Source: an uncultured Bacteroidota bacterium (GTDB taxonomy: Bacteria; Bacteroidota; Bacteroidia; AKYH767-A; OLB10). From it: 63,567 nt of DNA. The notes beneath the pieces are model-generated. The model searched no databases. It saw only the letters and a program-made list of their open reading frames with translations, and was not told the DNA's origin. Numbering within the stretch: position 1 is the first letter of the stretch; each line of letters begins with the position of its first letter. The stretch is from contig CAIRUC010000040.1 of NCBI GenBank assembly GCA_903881665.1, positions 1-63,567 on the forward strand, read 5' to 3'. Both the position numbers and the translations under genes were made by a program. Shown here one piece after another: positions 8,490-17,491 of the stretch.

Positions 8490-9403
8490 TGCAACCAATA
8501 AGGTAAATTAATGGCAGGTTGATTTTTTAATAACTCTTTCAATTGAAGATTGGGTGTTTCGTAGATTGCTTCAAGGTCTTTCAGGGCTTTATTGCTGATT
8601 AGTTCACTTTTATTTTTTTTCTTTTCATTAAACCCGTAATAAATCGATCGTAATGCACGTTTTAATTTTATATTCTTTCTCCAGAATGTTTCTGTATGAT
8701 GATTCACCCACAAAGCAAAACGATGTATTAATCCAAGACGATAGTCAACTGTTCTGTTTTCGATTGTAAAGTCTTCTGGTTTGTAAATAGAAAAATCAAT
8801 CCCTAGCCAAATACAAATTCTTTTCATTGTTCCTGGAGTATCTTTTGATAATTCGTCGAAAAATACGATTAATAAACGATCCCCAAAATGTTCTATCCAT
8901 AGTGGAAGATATGTAGCGTAGTTTCCTTCTACTAATCCTTCCTTAATATGATCTGATTCATTGGTGGTTCTAACGCCCTTGTCAACAGGAACTGAAGTAT
9001 TAATAAAGTTTTCAAGAGTTGTATCTGCTGGTATTTCAAGCTTTGTAAGGCAGTGTCGATAAAATGAAATAAATCGATCTGATGGTTCACGCAATATCAT
9101 TATAACTTTAACGTTGACGCCTAACCGCTCATTTATCGTTTCAATAAGGGGCAATCCTCCGTATAAATAGGATGGAGTAGTTTCAAGAATATACTTTTCT
9201 CCTTTATGATTCTTAAAATGAGAACTATACGTCGCATCATCAGGAACCGATTGATGGTATCTAGAAGGTAATAAAAAGGCTAGTTCTTTTATTAATGAAC
9301 CGCAAACATCCGGATGCATCGACAAATAGGTATGAAGAGAAGTGGTCCCCGCTTTATGTACACCACCTATAATTAAGTTGGGAAGATGATTGTTTGGATT
9401 CAT
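8486..9403 (-). CDS. PAPS-dependent sulfotransferase, copy 2
   Basis: 305 aa. GGVHKAGTTS at residues 13-22 forms the 5'-phosphosulfate loop. HPDVCGSLIKELAF follows where the paralogues have HPDIYMSP.KEP. IMILREPSDRFISF at 101-114 forms the 3'-phosphate site. Starts at a clear ATG, 12 bases after the copy upstream, and its stop overlaps the start of the next copy. The lower similarity in the substrate segment suggests that it recognises a different position or sugar. Expected to be soluble and cytoplasmic; no membrane segment is seen. Confidence 0.85.
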   Translation of the reverse strand: MNPNNHLPNLIIGGVHKAGTTSLHTYLSMHPDVCGSLIKELAFLLPSRYHQSVPDDATYSSHFKNHKGEKYILETTPSYLYGGLPLIETINERLGVNVKVIMILREPSDRFISFYRHCLTKLEIPADTTLENFINTSVPVDKGVRTTNESDHIKEGLVEGNYATYLPLWIEHFGDRLLIVFFDELSKDTPGTMKRICIWLGIDFSIYKPEDFTIENRTVDYRLGLIHRFALWVNHHTETFWRKNIKLKRALRSIYYGFNEKKKNKSELISNKALKDLEAIYETPNLQLKELLKNQPAINLPYWLQ

Positions 9404-9415
9404 TCTGAAAGTGGT

Positions 9416-10375
9416 TTAGTTAAGCCAAGAGGATAAATCTCTTCCTATTAATTGTTGAGTTTTAAGAATATTTTCGTGGAATTGCGCGAAAAGCCATGCG
9501 CGATCTGCATTGGACATTTTAGGAATTTTGCCTTCTTTGAAGAATAATGGTTTGATTTTATTTTGTATAACTATTGGCATCGCTCTGAAAATCTTCCGCT
9601 TTAATCCCGTTTGTGTAATAAATTTCATGAATCCTGCCGATTTAGGCAAGCGAGCCTCATTTTGTTTTTTGTGGAAGTCAATATCAACGGATGTGCCTAA
9701 CTCCAAAAAGGTGAAAAGGTCTTTGGCTACCGCTTCAGGATTCTTTTTTAAATCATCATTCAAGTAAATTTTGATTTGATCTTTATCGAATATATCAGTA
9801 AATCGTTTTACTTGTTCGTAATACATGCCCATTTCATTATAACAATGAGAGATACACCAACCCTTTCTTTCTTTTTTTGAATCTACAATCAATTCTTCTT
9901 TGAAATCAAGTGTCGTTCTCCCATCTCTTACATTTGCTAAATAATGTGAATATGCCCTTTCTGCAGGATTGCGTAAAATCATAACAATTTTAGCATTAGG
10001 GTAAGTTGCTTTTATTTCTGCGGCAGCAACAGAAGAGAATAAATATCCATTACTGATTTCTCCAATGGCTTTTTCAGTAGTAACATTTTTAAATAATTGT
10101 AAGTACTGATTGAAATCTTCGATATACCATTCCCAAATTTTTCTTGTAAAATTTGTTTTTAAATAGTCCTCCAGATTTACATTTCTCGTTTTTAAATAGT
10201 GCTTGTATTCATCACTGAAATTCTCTTTGATGATATCTTTACTGAAGTAATGAGGCTCTTTTATAGGCGACATATACACTTCAGGATGATGTTCAAGAAA
10301 ATCATATAAAGTAGTGGTGCCGCATTTTGCTGCTCCAATCACAAAAAAATTTGGTTCTTTTTTTAAAGTCGTCAT
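9416..10375 (-). CDS. PAPS-dependent sulfotransferase, copy 1
   Basis: 319 aa, standard length. 5'-PSB loop GAAKCGTTT at residues 14-22, followed by HHPEVYMSPIKEPHYF. 3'-phosphate site VMILRNPAERAYSHY at 131-145, with Arg135 and Ser143. These match the Sulfotransfer_1 fold that transfers sulfate from PAPS to carbohydrate hydroxyls. It is the first of three consecutive sulfotransferase genes and lies 14 bases after the flippase gene in the direction of transcription. The PAPS donor would come from the CysDNC operon at 30355-35906. Confidence 0.87.
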   Translation of the reverse strand: MTTLKKEPNFFVIGAAKCGTTTLYDFLEHHPEVYMSPIKEPHYFSKDIIKENFSDEYKHYLKTRNVNLEDYLKTNFTRKIWEWYIEDFNQYLQLFKNVTTEKAIGEISNGYLFSSVAAAEIKATYPNAKIVMILRNPAERAYSHYLANVRDGRTTLDFKEELIVDSKKERKGWCISHCYNEMGMYYEQVKRFTDIFDKDQIKIYLNDDLKKNPEAVAKDLFTFLELGTSVDIDFHKKQNEARLPKSAGFMKFITQTGLKRKIFRAMPIVIQNKIKPLFFKEGKIPKMSNADRAWLFAQFHENILKTQQLIGRDLSSWLN

Positions 10376-10389
10376 TGCTTATCTTCCGC

Positions 10390-11742
10390 TCAGGTATTTT
10401 TATCTTTTACTTTAAATAGTTTGTCGATTCCTGGTAAATACATTGAAAATATCCCCATCGATTTTTTTGCGTATGCAACAGATACTAAATTCTGAAATAT
10501 TTTGGCCGCAGTTGATGATATAGCGGCTCCAACAATTCCAATTTTAGGAATCAATATAAAGTTCAATAGAATGCTGCCCCCTGCGGCAATCATTATAATC
10601 CGGTTGTATTCTTTTTGTTTCCCCGACATTTGTAGCAAGATTCCAATTGATCCTGTTATGCTGTTCACAAAGTTACCAATTGAAAGGATCATAAGTGTTA
10701 AGGCAGCAGCTTTAAATGCCGGCCCGAAAAGCCCTAATATCCATTCAGGAAAAAGGCACAGCAAAATTGTGATGGGTAATGAAGTATAAAAAAGCAATTT
10801 CGTAGATCGAAATACAAACCCTTGCAGTCGTTTCATTTCTCCCTTGCTGTATAATTGAGCGAAGGTTGGTGCCAGAATAGCATTTACTGCTAATAATACA
10901 ATAGCCGATAAAGTTGAAAGTTTATAGGCCATGTCATAAATACCAACTTCTTCTTCTGTTCTAAAAATTCCGAGAATAATGTTGTCGGTCCAACCAAGAA
11001 TAAAAAAGATAGAGCCGGTAAGCATTAAAGGCATTGACTCTGCAATAACTGACTTAAATTCTGGAGTTGTAATTGTTTCAGCTTCTCCAATTTTACTGAA
11101 CTTATGCCAGGTAGTGAAACTAAATACGCAAATAATAAGCGTGGTAATACTATATGCTTGAATTGCTCCGTATTCCATTTTTCCGTAGTAAAATACAACT
11201 AAAAGTACTGCCGCAATTAAGGGTTGTACAGCTTTAAAAATCATGAATCCAGTCATGTTTTTATATCCACGAAAGCCAGCACTATTTAATCCAATTATCA
11301 CAAATGGAACAAATGCAAAACAGGTCATTCGTAAATCATCGGTAAGTTGGGGCTTACTAAAGAAAACGGTTGCTAACCATGGTGATGCAAGATACGTTAC
11401 TATTGACCAAATGATGGCAGCAGTTAGCGTATAGCGAAGCGATTGAAGGTAAGTAGAGCGAACTATGTTTTTCCCTTCAGCAGTACTGTTGGCTGCTATA
11501 ATTCTAGTAAGGCGATTGTCGAGGCCCATCTGCGAAAAGATGGCAAACAACTGCAAAATGGTAAATGAAAGTGTGAAGCTTCCTTGTTCTTTTGGCCCAT
11601 ACAGCCGTGCAATTACAAAAATGAAAATGTACTGCGTTAGCATCCCTCCGGCCCTGAGAATCAGTGCCCAAAAGCTTTTCTTTAGTAGGAAAGACCCATC
11701 GCCGTCGCCAGCGCCCAATTTACTTAGCAGTTTTTTTATCAA
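10390..11742 (-). CDS. Wzx-like polysaccharide flippase (MOP/MATE superfamily)
   Basis: 450 aa with about 12 to 14 membrane segments (first near 25-45), typical of MOP-superfamily polysaccharide transporters. Hallmarks are the early GGMLTQYIFIFVIARLYGP segment and the late ILLNFILIPKIGIVGAAIS segment. It would flip the lipid-linked repeat unit across the inner membrane. First gene of the sulfotransferase operon. No ATG is available at the 5' end; the frame starts at TTG 11742, preceded at about 8 bases by a G-rich AAGGGGG, an unusually good Shine-Dalgarno sequence for a Bacteroidota gene, so I accept TTG. Substrate inferred from context only. Confidence 0.82.
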   Translation of the reverse strand: MIKKLLSKLGAGDGDGSFLLKKSFWALILRAGGMLTQYIFIFVIARLYGPKEQGSFTLSFTILQLFAIFSQMGLDNRLTRIIAANSTAEGKNIVRSTYLQSLRYTLTAAIIWSIVTYLASPWLATVFFSKPQLTDDLRMTCFAFVPFVIIGLNSAGFRGYKNMTGFMIFKAVQPLIAAVLLVVFYYGKMEYGAIQAYSITTLIICVFSFTTWHKFSKIGEAETITTPEFKSVIAESMPLMLTGSIFFILGWTDNIILGIFRTEEEVGIYDMAYKLSTLSAIVLLAVNAILAPTFAQLYSKGEMKRLQGFVFRSTKLLFYTSLPITILLCLFPEWILGLFGPAFKAAALTLMILSIGNFVNSITGSIGILLQMSGKQKEYNRIIMIAAGGSILLNFILIPKIGIVGAAISSTAAKIFQNLVSVAYAKKSMGIFSMYLPGIDKLFKVKDKNT

Positions 11743-11748
11743 TTTTAC

Positions 11749-11757
11749 ACCCCCTTG
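11749..11757 (-). promoter_or_regulatory. Shine-Dalgarno-like site deciding a TTG start
   Basis: On the minus strand the bases just before TTG 11742 read CAAGGGGGT, with TGTAAAA before the TTG. This purine-rich stretch is complementary to the 3' end of 16S rRNA, and no in-frame ATG exists between the upstream stop and residue 34 of the flippase. It is the best support for the TTG start. Confidence 0.45.
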
Positions 11758-11995
11758 TAAACGAAAGGTTAAGAAAAGGCAAAGTAATTCATTATGTAAT
11801 TTGCTTCTGACAAAAATTAAGTTTTAAGTAAACAATCAATTGTTAGGAAGATAGAGTGTGATTGCGCAAAATTTGACGATTATTAATACTTTTTTTAGAT
11901 GTTTCAATTTATATTTTTTCGCTGTTTTGTTGATGTAAACTTAAAGTTGGGGTAAAATTTAAACCTATTTACAAGGCTAATTTTGTGCACTAGTT

Positions 11996-13081
11996 ATGAA
12001 AACTATACTTACGTTATTATCGCTTACTTGCATTTTTCTTAGTGCACGAGCCCAAAAGGGATTGGAAAATATTTTTGTAGAGAAATATTATATCTCGGAT
12101 TCTTCAGATTCAAAGGTAGGAATGGGAGGGTATTTACCCCCGAATTCTACTACCTATCGTATTTGGGTGGACATGAAACCGGGTTATAGTTTGCAAGCTG
12201 TATACGGCGTCAATGGCCACTCATTAATAATAGGTTCTTCAACCTATTTTTTTAATAATGAAATGGCTGGTGGATTATATGCAAACGATATTGAGCCTAA
12301 GCTTTTATCTAAGAATACGGTGATGCTGGATAGTTGGATTTCTGTTGGAGCAGGGTCAGATGGTCATACAGCTGTGCTAAAATCAAAAGATGTTGAGTAC
12401 AATACCATAATTAATGCGGATAGTATATTACGAAATAATAACGCTGAAGCAGGAATACCGATCAATAAATTAGATGGTCTAAAAGCGGCGACGCCTCAAA
12501 GAGTTGTTACTGTATTTGGATTAGATCCAACTTCATTATATATGTTCGGGCATGCGAATTCTTTAAAACAAGGTGAAGAACTTTTAACAGAAAATGGATC
12601 GTGGGCTTCTTTTGGAGGTGCTTTCGGTGTTGATACTTCAAATTATGTACTAATTGCTCAAGTTACAACGAATGGAAATCTCTCTTTTGAGTTGAACTTG
12701 CAAATAGGTACTCCTTTGGGAGGATCAGAAAATTATGTAGCTAGAAATCCTAATGGAGCCGAATTTCAAATTCCTTCTTTAATTTACCCTCTATTAAAGA
12801 ATAGTGATCCGGAGATTTCAATAAGTATGAAACCAAGTAAAAAGGCTTTTAAGGTTGGTGATAATATTTCTATTTCAGCAAAGGTCTTTGATCAAGATGG
12901 AGCGATCAGAAAAGTATCCTTTTTTGTTAATGGTGAAATGATGTCAGAGAAATTTTCTGATCCTTATACTATAAGTTGGAAGGCGATAACGGCTGGCAAG
13001 GTGAGATTAACTGCAGTTGCTTACGACGATAAAGGAGCTGAAAAAACTTCAAAAGCTATTTTATTGAACGTGACCAAATAG
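11996..13081 (+). CDS. Secreted protein of the GLEN/VEKYY family with C-terminal Ig-like domain (paralogue 1 of 4)
   Basis: 361 aa. Signal peptide 1-19 (MKTILTLLSLTC..ARAQ). Residues about 21-265 form a domain shared with three neighbours: GLENIFVEKYYISD at the start, a YRIWVDMKPGY strand, FFNNE, KNTVMLDSWISVGAG, NGSWASFGGAFG and a closing LNLQIGTPLGGSENYVA. I do not recognise a named family. Residues about 272-361 form a bacterial Ig-like domain (SISAKVFDQDG, VSFFVNGE, PYTISW), the same type as in the 21509-24913 protein. Unlike its paralogues it has no T9SS sorting domain, so it may stay in the periplasm or be held by a partner. First gene of the plus-strand surface block. Confidence 0.7.
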   Translation: MKTILTLLSLTCIFLSARAQKGLENIFVEKYYISDSSDSKVGMGGYLPPNSTTYRIWVDMKPGYSLQAVYGVNGHSLIIGSSTYFFNNEMAGGLYANDIEPKLLSKNTVMLDSWISVGAGSDGHTAVLKSKDVEYNTIINADSILRNNNAEAGIPINKLDGLKAATPQRVVTVFGLDPTSLYMFGHANSLKQGEELLTENGSWASFGGAFGVDTSNYVLIAQVTTNGNLSFELNLQIGTPLGGSENYVARNPNGAEFQIPSLIYPLLKNSDPEISISMKPSKKAFKVGDNISISAKVFDQDGAIRKVSFFVNGEMMSEKFSDPYTISWKAITAGKVRLTAVAYDDKGAEKTSKAILLNVTK

Positions 13082-13263
13082 GTGTTTATGGTTGTATTTA
13101 TTTAATGTCTAATGTTACTGAAATGTTACCAAATTATTTTGCGGTAATATTTTAGTAAATACGGCTTAACCCAAACGTAATGGTTTAGTAGATATTCAAT
13201 AAAGATGATTGTTCAATTTTGGGGAGCAATTATAACTTGTTAAACACGTACTCTTTATTGATC

Positions 13264-14349
13264 ATGAAAAAAATCTACTTATTAGTTAGTTTACTTACAA
13301 CCTTTCAGTGTGCTACATTTGCGCAAAATGGCCTTGAAAATGTAATAGTTGAAAAGTATTATATTTCTGATGCTAATGACGCAAACGCTAATCTTGTTGG
13401 TGGTGTATTGCCTGTTGGCTCTGTTACGTACAGAATTTATGCTGATATGTTGCAGGGGTATAAATTTCAAGCTGCATATGGCGTTCCGGATCATGAGTTA
13501 AGAATAGAAACGACTACATTGTTTTGGAACAATGAAGATAGAGGCGCTACTTCTCCTACATTTAGTAAAGTTTCAGCTGCAAAAAATACTGTTATGCTTG
13601 ATTCTTGGCTTTCGGTTGGTGCGGCTTGCAATGGTCAATATGGTATCATGAAAATGTATGATGATGGTGTTGCCAATGTCGTAAATAATTTTTCGCCGAT
13701 GGTGTTGCAAAATAATGCATCGACAGCGGGTATTCCACTTACTGCTCAGGATGGATTTTTTGCTGGTTCTCCAGAGGCTGTAACTACAGTGGGTATTTCA
13801 ACTGAAATTATGGTTTTTGATAGTCAAAACGATGGAACAAATGGACCTTTATTCTCTACCTATAATGGCTCTTGGGCTTCTTTGAATGGTTCTTTTGGAC
13901 CTGATCCGGTAGATAATAAAGTGTTAATTGCTCAAATTACAACCGATGGAGTGCTTTCTTTTAAATTGAACATTCAAATTGGTACTCCAACTGGAGGTGT
14001 TGAAAATTATGTTGCGGATAGTCCTGTTGGAACAGAAATTCAAATGGCTAGTTTAACTTATTCTTCTACTGTTGGTCTTCAATCACCTAGTGCAAAAAGT
14101 AGCAGTGTAAGTGTGTATCCAAATCCTGCATCTGATATCGCGAATTTGAAAATATCTAATTTAAATAATGCAGAGGTTTCCTATAAAATTGTTGACTTAA
14201 CAGGAAAAATGTTAATTCAAAAGACGGTAGGATTTGTTTCAGGAAGTGTAAATGAATCGATCAATGTTGCTTCACTATCTAGTGGACTTTATTTAGTAAT
14301 AGCTAGTGTTGATGGAGTTCAATTAACTCAAAAATTAATTAAGAAGTAA
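13264..14349 (+). CDS. Secreted GLEN/VEKYY-family protein with T9SS sorting domain (paralogue 2 of 4)
   Basis: 361 aa from ATG 13264. An in-frame TTG lies 45 bases upstream, but only ATG 13264 begins directly with a signal peptide (MKKIYLLVSLLTTF...AQ). The family domain occupies about 20-270: GLENVIVEKYYISDAND, YRIYADMLQGYKFQAAYGV, LFWNNEDRGATSP, KNTVMLDSWLSVGAA, NGSWASLNGSFG and IQIGTPTGGVENYVA. The last 80 residues, with VSVYPNPASD and ending LYLVIASVDGVQLTQKLIKK, are a T9SS type A sorting domain, so it should reach the cell surface. Closest to the N-terminus of the 21509-24913 protein. A strong terminator follows. Function unknown. Confidence 0.75.
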   Translation: MKKIYLLVSLLTTFQCATFAQNGLENVIVEKYYISDANDANANLVGGVLPVGSVTYRIYADMLQGYKFQAAYGVPDHELRIETTTLFWNNEDRGATSPTFSKVSAAKNTVMLDSWLSVGAACNGQYGIMKMYDDGVANVVNNFSPMVLQNNASTAGIPLTAQDGFFAGSPEAVTTVGISTEIMVFDSQNDGTNGPLFSTYNGSWASLNGSFGPDPVDNKVLIAQITTDGVLSFKLNIQIGTPTGGVENYVADSPVGTEIQMASLTYSSTVGLQSPSAKSSSVSVYPNPASDIANLKISNLNNAEVSYKIVDLTGKMLIQKTVGFVSGSVNESINVASLSSGLYLVIASVDGVQLTQKLIKK

Positions 14350-14360
14350 AACAAAATAAT

Positions 14361-14399
14361 AACGAGGAATTTGTGCTAATGGTACAAGTTCCTCGTTTT
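14361..14399 (+). terminator. Rho-independent terminator after paralogue 2
   Basis: AACGAGGAA (14361-14369) pairs perfectly with TTCCTCGTT (14389-14397). The stem extends inward through TTGT/ACAA with one G-T wobble, giving about 14 pairs around a 9-base loop, followed by TTTTG. It separates paralogue 2 from the TonB-dependent receptor gene. Confidence 0.8.
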
Positions 14400-14416
14400 G
14401 TTTATATAAGTAGAAA

Positions 14417-17400
14417 ATGAAAAGCCTATTATCATTTGTAATATTTGTGTTATTATTTACTTTGACTTCTCAAGGTCAAGGAATAGTACGTGGAAAGATT
14501 ATTGATAAGTCTGGTGAAACACTTATTGGTGTTACCGTTATGCTAAAAAGTAATCACGCAATAGGAACGAGTTCTGATTTTGACGGAAATTATACTATTG
14601 ATATTAAAACTCCTGGTGAGCAGGTTTTGGTTTTTTCTTATGTAAGTTATAAGTCGATAGAAATAACGGTTCATCCCATAAATGGAAATGTTGTATCTAA
14701 GGATGTTGTGATGGAATCTTCAGCAATGGAGTTTAAGCAAGTGGAGGTAGCTGCTAAAGCAGTAAAAGGGAAAGAGTATTATACTGAAATGGTAAAGAAA
14801 AATGCTGCAACTACTATCGATTATGTTTCTTCAGAAACGATGAAGAAAACAGGCGATGCAAGTGTTGTTGCTGCTGTTGCTAGAGTGTCTGGTGTATCAA
14901 CAAATGGAGGATTCATTACCGTGCGTGGTATCGGTGATAGGTATGTGAAAACTTCGCTTAATGGTTCAATAATTCCAACATTAGATCCATTTACAAATAA
15001 TATTAAACTTGATTTATTCCCATCAAGCTTAATTGATAATGTGTTTATCACTAAAACGGCTAGTCCTGATATCTCAGGCGATTGGGCAGGTGCTTTTTTA
15101 TCGGTTGAGACCAAAGATTACCCTGATAAACTTAGCTTGAATATTGAGTCTTCTTTAGGTTATAATAGTCAATCAACATTTAAAACAATTGTTTCTTCTG
15201 AGCATAGTTCAACTGATTGGTTAGGATATGATAATGGGTTAAGAGATGTTGATCATACAAATTTTAATAGTGCAATTATTACCCCTACAACGTTTCAAGA
15301 ATTTGTTTCGTTAGGATTAGGTAATTATTATTCTTCGCTAGGTGTTAATGGAGGTACTCCATGGAACGATACGTATTATAAATTAGGATTGATTCAGTTA
15401 GGTTTGTTAGCTCCAGGTCAAATTAATGATGTTGATGCTTTTAATGCAGCGAAACTAGCGTATTTAAATGGTCCTTATAAGTCAAATGCTTTTAGTATTT
15501 TAAATGCCGGAGTGCCTTCTACAGGAGCTCAATTTTCTAATAGCTGGAATACGATTGCAAAAAAAGCGCCATTGAATTTTAGTCAAAGTTTTTCAATTGG
15601 AAATCAAACTATGTTGTTTGGTAAACCATTGGGTTTTATTGTTGGTTTAAGATATAATTCTTCAGTAGTAAATGATCCAAGTTCTGTTTCTAATAGAGCT
15701 GCTGTTGCAGATGACGGGACTGGAAATTTGGTGAATACAGTTTCTAGTTCTGTTAAACAGGAAGTGTCTCGGGAAACAAATGGCTGGAGCGCACTTTTTA
15801 ATTTAGCGTATAAGTACGATAAAAATAATAGTTTATCGTTGATGTTTATGCCAAACTACATTGGAGTGAATAACGTTCGTAGCTCGATTGACGATAGAGA
15901 ACCCGCAAATTATGTGATTACGAAAAGTCAGTTTTATGAGCAACGTCGCCAACTGATTTATCAATTGAAGTCGGAAAATTATATCCCGAGATTAAAAATG
16001 AAAGTGGAGGGCAATGCTTCCTATACAAATGGAAATAGTTCGGCTCCCGATTTTAAAAACGTACAGTATTATAAAGATCCAATTACTAATACGTTTCAAA
16101 TTGGAGGAACCATTGGCGATGGCATTCATAGATATTATCGCTATTTATCCGATGATTTATTTGATTCAAGAATTTTTGTCGAATTTCCTATAGGAAATAT
16201 GCCGGGCTTAACTCGCAAATTTAAAGTGGGCGGTTCATATTCTTATAACTATAAAGAAAGTGATCAATATGATTATGAAGTAAATTTTGGTCCCGCCGCT
16301 AAAAATTTAAACAATGAAGATTTGAATTCTTATTTCAATGTTAACTCTTTTGGTATTCAAACTTCAACTTCGGTAGGTGGTGTTACAAATTCTACGTTGC
16401 AAAACTACTACACTAATGACTTAAGCCCGGCAAATCATACGTTTGGGCGTAGCAATATTTATGCTGGATATGTAATGAGTGATTATACAATTACTGAGCG
16501 ATTACGTGCTTGCGGTGGCGTAAGAATTGAACAAGCTAATATTTATACGGATGTTGTGAAGTTTGATTCTTTAAACTTGCCCGCAAACGATCCCCGTAGA
16601 GATTATAAGGAAGGATTCCCAGCTGCAAATCCCGGTAAATTGGATGAGTTAAGTATTTTGCCTAGCGTAAATATGGTATATAAACTGCGTTTTGATGAAG
16701 AGGCTCCGCTGAATTTACGACTTAATTACAGTTGGTCAGTGGCTCGACCTAGTATACGAGAATTATCTGATGTTGCTGCTTTTGATTATGAGTATAGAGC
16801 TTTCGTGTTTGGGAATTCTGATTTGAAAATGGTCAAAATAAAAAATTATGATTTGAGAATTGAAAATTATTTTAAATCGGGTGATAATATTTCATTAAGC
16901 TTGTTTTATAAGGATTTTATAAATCATATTGAATTGGTTAATTCTGCGGGCATAAGCTGGCAAAATGTAGATAAGTCAAAAGTGATGGGTGTTGAGTTGG
17001 AGGGAAGAAAGAAAATAAATCAACACTTCGAATTTCGTGCGAATGTAACGTTAGCAAAATCGGCAACTGAATTTGTTAGAACTAGAATGGAAGTTACAGG
17101 TGGTGTAAAAACATTTATTCCTCAAGATACTATTTCACGCCCAATGTTCGGACAAGCTCCTTATGTGATTAATGGAATATTATCCTATGCAGCAGATAGT
17201 ATTGGATTAAATGTTTCTTTAACTTATAATGTACAAGGTCCTCGATTAGTTGTGGCCGCCGATATTAAAGAAGTGCCGGATATTTATGAACTGCCTCGTA
17301 ATATTTTCGACATTAAACTTTCAAAAAAAGTTGGCGATCATTTCGGAGTGTCTTTTACAGTGAAAGATATTTTAAATACACCCGTGCGCCGTTCATATAG

Positions 17401-17482
17401 CTATGATGAAGGATATATCTTGGATTACGATAAATATACCTACGGAACTAATTATATTATTAGCTTAAACTATAAACTGTAA
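14417..17482 (+). CDS. TonB-dependent receptor with CarboxypepD_reg-like N-terminal domain
   Basis: 1021 aa. Signal peptide about 1-20. Residues 22-105 are the beta-sandwich CarboxypepD_reg-like domain (VRGKIIDKSGETLIGVTV, SDFDGNYTI). The plug domain lies near 125-235 (VRGIGDRYVKTSLNG, PDISGDWAGAFLSVETKD). The remainder is a 22-strand barrel ending in YTYGTNYIISLNYKL with an aromatic/hydrophobic last strand. It imports a bulky ligand through the outer membrane using TonB. No SusD-like lipoprotein is adjacent. Instead it is followed after 9 bases by a GLEN/VEKYY protein and then a FISUMP lipoprotein, which are candidate partners. Substrate unknown. Confidence 0.88.
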   Translation: MKSLLSFVIFVLLFTLTSQGQGIVRGKIIDKSGETLIGVTVMLKSNHAIGTSSDFDGNYTIDIKTPGEQVLVFSYVSYKSIEITVHPINGNVVSKDVVMESSAMEFKQVEVAAKAVKGKEYYTEMVKKNAATTIDYVSSETMKKTGDASVVAAVARVSGVSTNGGFITVRGIGDRYVKTSLNGSIIPTLDPFTNNIKLDLFPSSLIDNVFITKTASPDISGDWAGAFLSVETKDYPDKLSLNIESSLGYNSQSTFKTIVSSEHSSTDWLGYDNGLRDVDHTNFNSAIITPTTFQEFVSLGLGNYYSSLGVNGGTPWNDTYYKLGLIQLGLLAPGQINDVDAFNAAKLAYLNGPYKSNAFSILNAGVPSTGAQFSNSWNTIAKKAPLNFSQSFSIGNQTMLFGKPLGFIVGLRYNSSVVNDPSSVSNRAAVADDGTGNLVNTVSSSVKQEVSRETNGWSALFNLAYKYDKNNSLSLMFMPNYIGVNNVRSSIDDREPANYVITKSQFYEQRRQLIYQLKSENYIPRLKMKVEGNASYTNGNSSAPDFKNVQYYKDPITNTFQIGGTIGDGIHRYYRYLSDDLFDSRIFVEFPIGNMPGLTRKFKVGGSYSYNYKESDQYDYEVNFGPAAKNLNNEDLNSYFNVNSFGIQTSTSVGGVTNSTLQNYYTNDLSPANHTFGRSNIYAGYVMSDYTITERLRACGGVRIEQANIYTDVVKFDSLNLPANDPRRDYKEGFPAANPGKLDELSILPSVNMVYKLRFDEEAPLNLRLNYSWSVARPSIRELSDVAAFDYEYRAFVFGNSDLKMVKIKNYDLRIENYFKSGDNISLSLFYKDFINHIELVNSAGISWQNVDKSKVMGVELEGRKKINQHFEFRANVTLAKSATEFVRTRMEVTGGVKTFIPQDTISRPMFGQAPYVINGILSYAADSIGLNVSLTYNVQGPRLVVAADIKEVPDIYELPRNIFDIKLSKKVGDHFGVSFTVKDILNTPVRRSYSYDEGYILDYDKYTYGTNYIISLNYKL

Positions 17483-17491
17483 CTACTAAAA

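Noticed and set aside
5260..10375. The four P-loop-like proteins considered as kinases or GTPases
   Set aside because: The loop reads GxxxxGTT rather than GxxxxGK(S/T) and each has the R....S 3'-phosphate site of sulfotransferases.
11465..11827. Open frame of 120 codons on the plus strand
   Set aside because: Antisense to the flippase gene; the composition follows the membrane codons of the opposite strand.
11978..11985. TAATTTTG resembling a -7 box before the first GLEN/VEKYY gene
   Set aside because: It is only 10 bases from the ATG, leaving almost no leader, and has no -33 partner at normal spacing.
13219..13263. TTG start extending paralogue 2 by 15 residues
   Set aside because: The extension precedes a perfect signal peptide starting at ATG 13264 and adds only polar residues.
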